A DNA stretch of 64,000 nucleotides from the NCBI GenBank assembly GCA_021397835.1, contig JAJFZO010000537.1, positions 496,001-560,000 of the forward strand, given 5' to 3'. Source of the stretch: Moringa oleifera. Taxonomy: Eukaryota > Streptophyta > Magnoliopsida > Brassicales > Moringaceae. The translations under genes were made by a program, and so were the position numbers. This document shows, piece after piece, positions 59,891 through 64,000 of this stretch. A model generated the notes under the pieces. That model saw only the letters and a program-made list of their open reading frames with translations, had not been told where the DNA came from and made no database searches. The number at the start of each line of letters is the position of its first letter. The stretch's first letter is position 1.

Positions 59891-60496
59891 TTTAATTAAT
59901 TTCAAAATAAATACAGAATTTTTATATTCAAATTATTTAAAACCTATATGAAATTCTTTATCTCTTCCACATCAATCATATACATCAATATAATTCTTCA
60001 TAATATGCTATCAAAATTTTCTCTATCAAAATTAGATTATAATATGTAACATAACTCTTCAATTAAACTTAGTCAACACATATAAGTACACAATTACCAA
60101 ATACACAAATCACAGTTCTATTTATACACTTAAATAAAATAACCCTACTATCTTTTTTCCTTCAACATAATTACACCAACACTTCAATACCAACACTTAA
60201 ATGAAACAACTACACTATTTTTCTTCCTTTAACAAAATTACATCAACACTTCAATGAAAAAACTTGTTATACACTTTAATACCATTCTCATTGACACTTC
60301 TTTCATATTTGAAAACACTCAACATAATCCAATCCAAAAAAGTAATAAAAGATGAACAAAACAAAAGAAAAAATTTGATATCACTCTAATCTCCATATGT
60401 GCAATACATGAGTTTAAATATACATTATCATACACAATCTTAAAAATTTAACTATATAAATTCAATGATATTCATGTGTACAAAAATCTTCAAGGT

Positions 60497-61990
60497 TCAA
60501 CTTTCTAATATGGCACTCCAAAGAAATTGTCCAACCTCCTTTCTAACTTTATCAATATCTGATTGGGTGTACGTATCTATGTCCATTAACTATATTTATA
60601 AAAAAAAAGTTAGTCTAATTAAAACTTTTAATAAGCACATCAATTAATTACTGAAGTATTTACATAAGCAAATACTTAAAAACTTACCATTTTTGTATAT
60701 GGGATATTTCTATCATGTCAATCAATGATGTTTCTTAAAAATTTTATAATATAATATCCACACTCAATATTTGAAGGCTGATGTGGACACTACATTAAAA
60801 TTTTTTAATAGTTATATTTACATCACATATAGGTTATGCATAACTTGGCAAGAATACTCCTAGGAATATGACTATTGCTTGATTCTTTGATAACTTAGAA
60901 CAATTTAAGAGAGCTACCAATGCAAAATAATCAATATTCTTAAGAGTAAAAAAAAAAATACATACTAACATAAATGAAAATATTTTCACTTACGTGAATG
61001 AAAGTTGATCTAGTTCTTGACGTATCAAAAAATACTGTACACAAAATTAAGAGGCTAGGCACATGGATCTATCATTATGAAAACTAAATGTTGAAAATAT
61101 TGTGAACAAAACTATTAATAATTTCAACTAGTGTTATAACTTACCTCAAGTTATAAAGAAATATCGCTACTCCTCCATCACATGGATCTATCATTCTATT
61201 GGCTAGGTAAAATGCTTGGGTATCTATACTTATAGATATTTCATATGACGATATTGATAGATCAACAAATATAAAATTCTTCCCCAAACCAAGTGCAACT
61301 AAATCTATATAAAGTTTATTGAAATAATGAAGAGTAAGAAAAATATAAATATAATGTAACCAAACAATAATAAACCAATAAAATTCAAAAGACAAACGTA
61401 CACAAGGTAAGCCTAAATAATGGTGACACTTAGCTCTTCCATGTGACAAAATTGCATGATATCTTCTCAAGCCACAAATACATATCCATTAAAATAAAGA
61501 TTTCAATAAAAGGTATGCGTATTGCTTCATTAAGTGCTATCACCTTATTCACATAGTTATACATCTTTTGTAATCCTAGTGGTAGCTCAACGAGAGATAC
61601 TTGTTGCGATGATTGTGATTTTATCAATGTTGGTTCTCTCTTAACTAGGAACTTACCTTATTGCTTCATAATCGATATCTGAAAAAAATTTACGAACTTA
61701 ATTGACATACTAGGTTGACTTTATAAAATATATTAACTAAAAACATTACCTCATGTGTACTAACAATTACCTAATCTCAAGGCCAAGCAACAACTAAATC
61801 CAGTGCAAAAAAACATTTGTCAATCCATCGTCGGGGTTTAAGTGAGGCAACTGTGCATCACCAGGAATAGTTACGTCCACTATCACTTGAACATCACTAA
61901 AAAATAGTGGACACCTATGAATCATCTAATTAGGAAAATGATCCATGAAGATAACCCCACTTGCCACTATTTAGTCTGATGATTGGATGA
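60497..61990 (-). pseudogene. Ulp1-like C48 protease region of CACTA-4, catalytic His lost
   Basis: The last exon ends with TGA (60499-60497). QPSNIECGYY keeps the Cys codon (near 60750-60760). Upstream exons give LGLGKNFIFVDLS and RMIDPCDGGVAIF (61300-61145), MYNYVNKVIALNEAIRIPF (61560-61500) and a GDVQVIVDVTIPGD-like piece near 61850-61900. The exon that should start HWLLVVV is missing: at 61060-61076 a 17-base copy of the neighbouring exon (61179-61195) stands in its place. The product could not be an active protease. Confidence 0.75.
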
Positions 61991-62059
61991 TGGCTCACAC
62001 TATAATAATGCAACAAAATAGAAGTTACGTTCGTAATATTATTAGCATCATATCTACTA

Positions 62060-63535
62060 CGATTAACATGTAATATACTTTATTGCCGTATGGTGTCAGT
62101 GCAGGTGCCAGTGCAGGTGCTGGTGGTATGACTGGCATAAGTGATTGAGGTGTTAGATATTCTTCCTCTTCTAATAATTCGATTATATTATTGCTTGCTT
62201 TACTCGAACAAAATTGCATTATAGATTTTTCTTGCTGGACATCATCAGTTTTGTTCGCAACAATATTTGTCAAAACTTCTTTATACTCTGTGAACCATCT
62301 CATCATCTCTATTAACTGCTATTGATCTAATTGCATACCTTAAGGGACAATCAACTTTTTAGACTTTCCAAAATAAGATATGGTAGTCACCCCGAATCCT
62401 TGACCTCTAATGCATCCGAGGTGCTCAGGTGTACCAAGACCTTTCGTCAGCATATCTTTTAGACTGAAAGTTGTAAATTTATTCTATATGCTCTGTGTCA
62501 TCAACTCATCCTATAATATTATAATAAAATTAATCAATGAACATGAAATTTATTGTTATAAATGCTATAAAATAATTGAACTACACTTACAATTTTTTCC
62601 CATATAATCGGCTCGCATCATTTATATATTCTTTCTTTTTATTCTGTTGTGAAGCTTTCCACAATAAGGCACGATCAATTTGATCATCGCTACCTAATGC
62701 TTGTTTCTTTTTTTAAACATAAAGAGTGAACATGTTTGATTTTTAGAAGGTATAACTAAATGAATATATTATTAATTATAAACATAATAAATGAAAAATA
62801 ACTTGAAAGTTCACTCTTCAGCCCTACCAATCCCTTTCTAAATAGACGGTGGTTGTATACATTCTTCTTTCTTTTCTCTTTTGCTATCTGTCTCTTTTAC
62901 TGTAAGATTAATAGATATCAACATTTGAAGAAAATTGTATAAATAAAAATTTTACTAACTATAAATGTATACCTGAAACTCTTCTATTATACGAGAGTTC
63001 ACAAAGTCTTGCCACACCTCAACATCATGACACTGTTATATTCTTCAAGTGAAAATGACAGAAATTACAAGTCTTCGATGTGAGGGAATATGTGCTTTGA
63101 TGTAGGATTGGTCTTAAAGTTTCTTCATTTGTTTGTAGCAGACTGAAGTACGTACCTCTTCATACTTGCATCAATATCATACATCTTCTACAATATATTA
63201 TAAAAAAGTGGAGTAATACAAATCAATTAGCAATAAACTAATTGAAAAGTAATAGTACGTTGTGTTTAACTTACCAATATTGTCTCCGAAATTTTATTTT
63301 TCATTTCACTGCTTACTGAGTGCCAATTCACAATATTATTAGTATCGTATTACATACCACCACCCTAATGTAGCTATTAAACTAGGTGTCATTCCTCCCA
63401 ATTAGTTGGCCTTTATCATTTACCTCGATCGTGAGCTTAACACCAAAAGCATGACTCTTACTTATTTTAGGTGTATTGGTGATATCTCATTTTTTCGGCC
63501 CTTAAAACCCTTCACTTGAGTGTTTAGAAGGATTC
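62060..63535 (-). pseudogene. Transposase_24-like region of CACTA-4
   Basis: The ATG near 63535 opens MNPSKHSSEGF, the counterpart of MDPSEHLSEGS in CACTA-3. Later exons match RADYMGKKL-like, SIQNKFTTFSLKDMLTKGLG-like and RGQGFGVTTISYFGK-like pieces (62620-62340), then MMRWFTEYKEVLTNIVANK (62306-62250). Frame breaks throughout. Confidence 0.65.
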
Positions 63536-63649
63536 ATCAAATATATAAACAAAAAAATATATGGTTAGCATCATATATGCAAAATATGATAAAATCAAAA
63601 AAGTAAAATAAAATTATAAAAGACACGATAACTTTGACACATGAGGCAA

Positions 63650-64000
63650 TTGATCACTACCTTAAAAAATACTCAAACCCATAATCCTTCTCTATTTTCT
63701 TGAGCATATGCAAGATGATGGTCATCCATTTGATCAAATTAATCAAAAGGTGGCAAATTATTACAAAAAAAAAATGTGTGCTCTACTCTAATATTGCACA
63801 AATCATCATCTTTATCATAGTCTTTGGATGTGTTGACAGTACTATGGACAATTTGACATCAATTGGATATTCAATGTGAAATACTTGTCTTACTTGTAAA
63901 GTTAATATAAATTGATCATTTGTATGTCCAATCCGATTGAAACTAACCAGGATAACTCTTAAATCATCAACTTTAATATCGCTACTATTTTCAATCCAAT
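63650..64000 (-). pseudogene. C-terminal (DUF4216-like) end of tnp2 in CACTA-4
   Basis: This corresponds to 27420-27760 of CACTA-3, including a VFHIEYPIDVKLSIVLSTHPK-like piece and a YAQENREGLWV-like end. Most of tnp2 lies beyond the window. Confidence 0.6.

Larger units (their letters stand above)
59690..64000 (-). mobile_element. CACTA-4, 3' part of a CACTA element (window-truncated)
   Basis: The terminus is degenerate: TAGTATTACAAAAAAAAGC stands where CACTACTACAAATAAAAGC is found in CACTA-3. Palindromic repeats, the Ulp1-like region, the Transposase_24-like region and the end of tnp2 follow on the minus strand, in the same order as CACTA-3. It continues past the window. Indels and stops are numerous. 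Confidence 0.85.

Noticed and set aside
1..64000. tRNA, rRNA and other structural RNA genes
   Set aside because: No cloverleaf-type A/B box arrangement or rRNA-like stretch was noticed on either strand; a covariance-model scan (tRNAscan-SE, Infernal) would be needed to exclude them.

Overview
The window is nuclear DNA of a flowering plant: very AT-rich, intron-bearing, and dominated by decayed transposable elements. Plant-type families recognised are Class II CACTA (En/Spm) elements with tnp2-type transposase, Transposase_24-like and C48/Ulp1-like protease regions, one Ty1/copia element, one Athila-like Ty3/gypsy fragment, a plant cytochrome P450 exon and plant defensin-like (DEFL) secreted cysteine-rich peptides. 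The species cannot be named from the sequence alone. Nothing prokaryotic was seen.

Layout. 1-3899: 3' part of CACTA-1 (+). 3900-8472: a degenerate copia element whose two LTRs are each cut by a CACTA end. 8473-12010: CACTA-2, an internally deleted derivative (- orientation). 12011 to about 34012 and about 39043-51250: the two arms of a large inverted duplication. Each arm carries, in mirrored order, a conserved non-coding stretch, a short exon-like segment, a P450 pseudo-exon, a two-exon DEFL gene and a degenerate tandem array of about 170-220 bp units. The left arm is split by CACTA-3 (23467-33667, 10.2 kb, nearly complete, 3-bp target duplication TGC); the right arm holds the matching empty site. 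About 5 kb lies between the arms and contains a third, gene-less copy of the DEFL 3' flank and a segment repeated near 56.5 kb. 51360-53720: gag-protease part of an Athila-like element. 53720-59690: AT-rich intergenic DNA. 59690-64000: CACTA-4 (- orientation, cut by the window end).

The only protein genes that look intact are the two DEFL genes (19964-20366 minus, 42500-42894 plus). They share gene structure, TATA box, signal peptide and eight cysteines but differ at 11 residues of the mature region. Everything else is a pseudogene or a transposon remnant. The window reads as a small defensin-like/P450 cluster copied by segmental duplication and then invaded by one CACTA family. That family has unusual end structure (palindromic subterminal units, GC-rich CAG/CTG arrays, a 106-bp tandem repeat), an Ulp1-like protease gene, and deletion scars filled with short copies of neighbouring sequence. 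All comparisons were made by eye; no alignment or database search was run.
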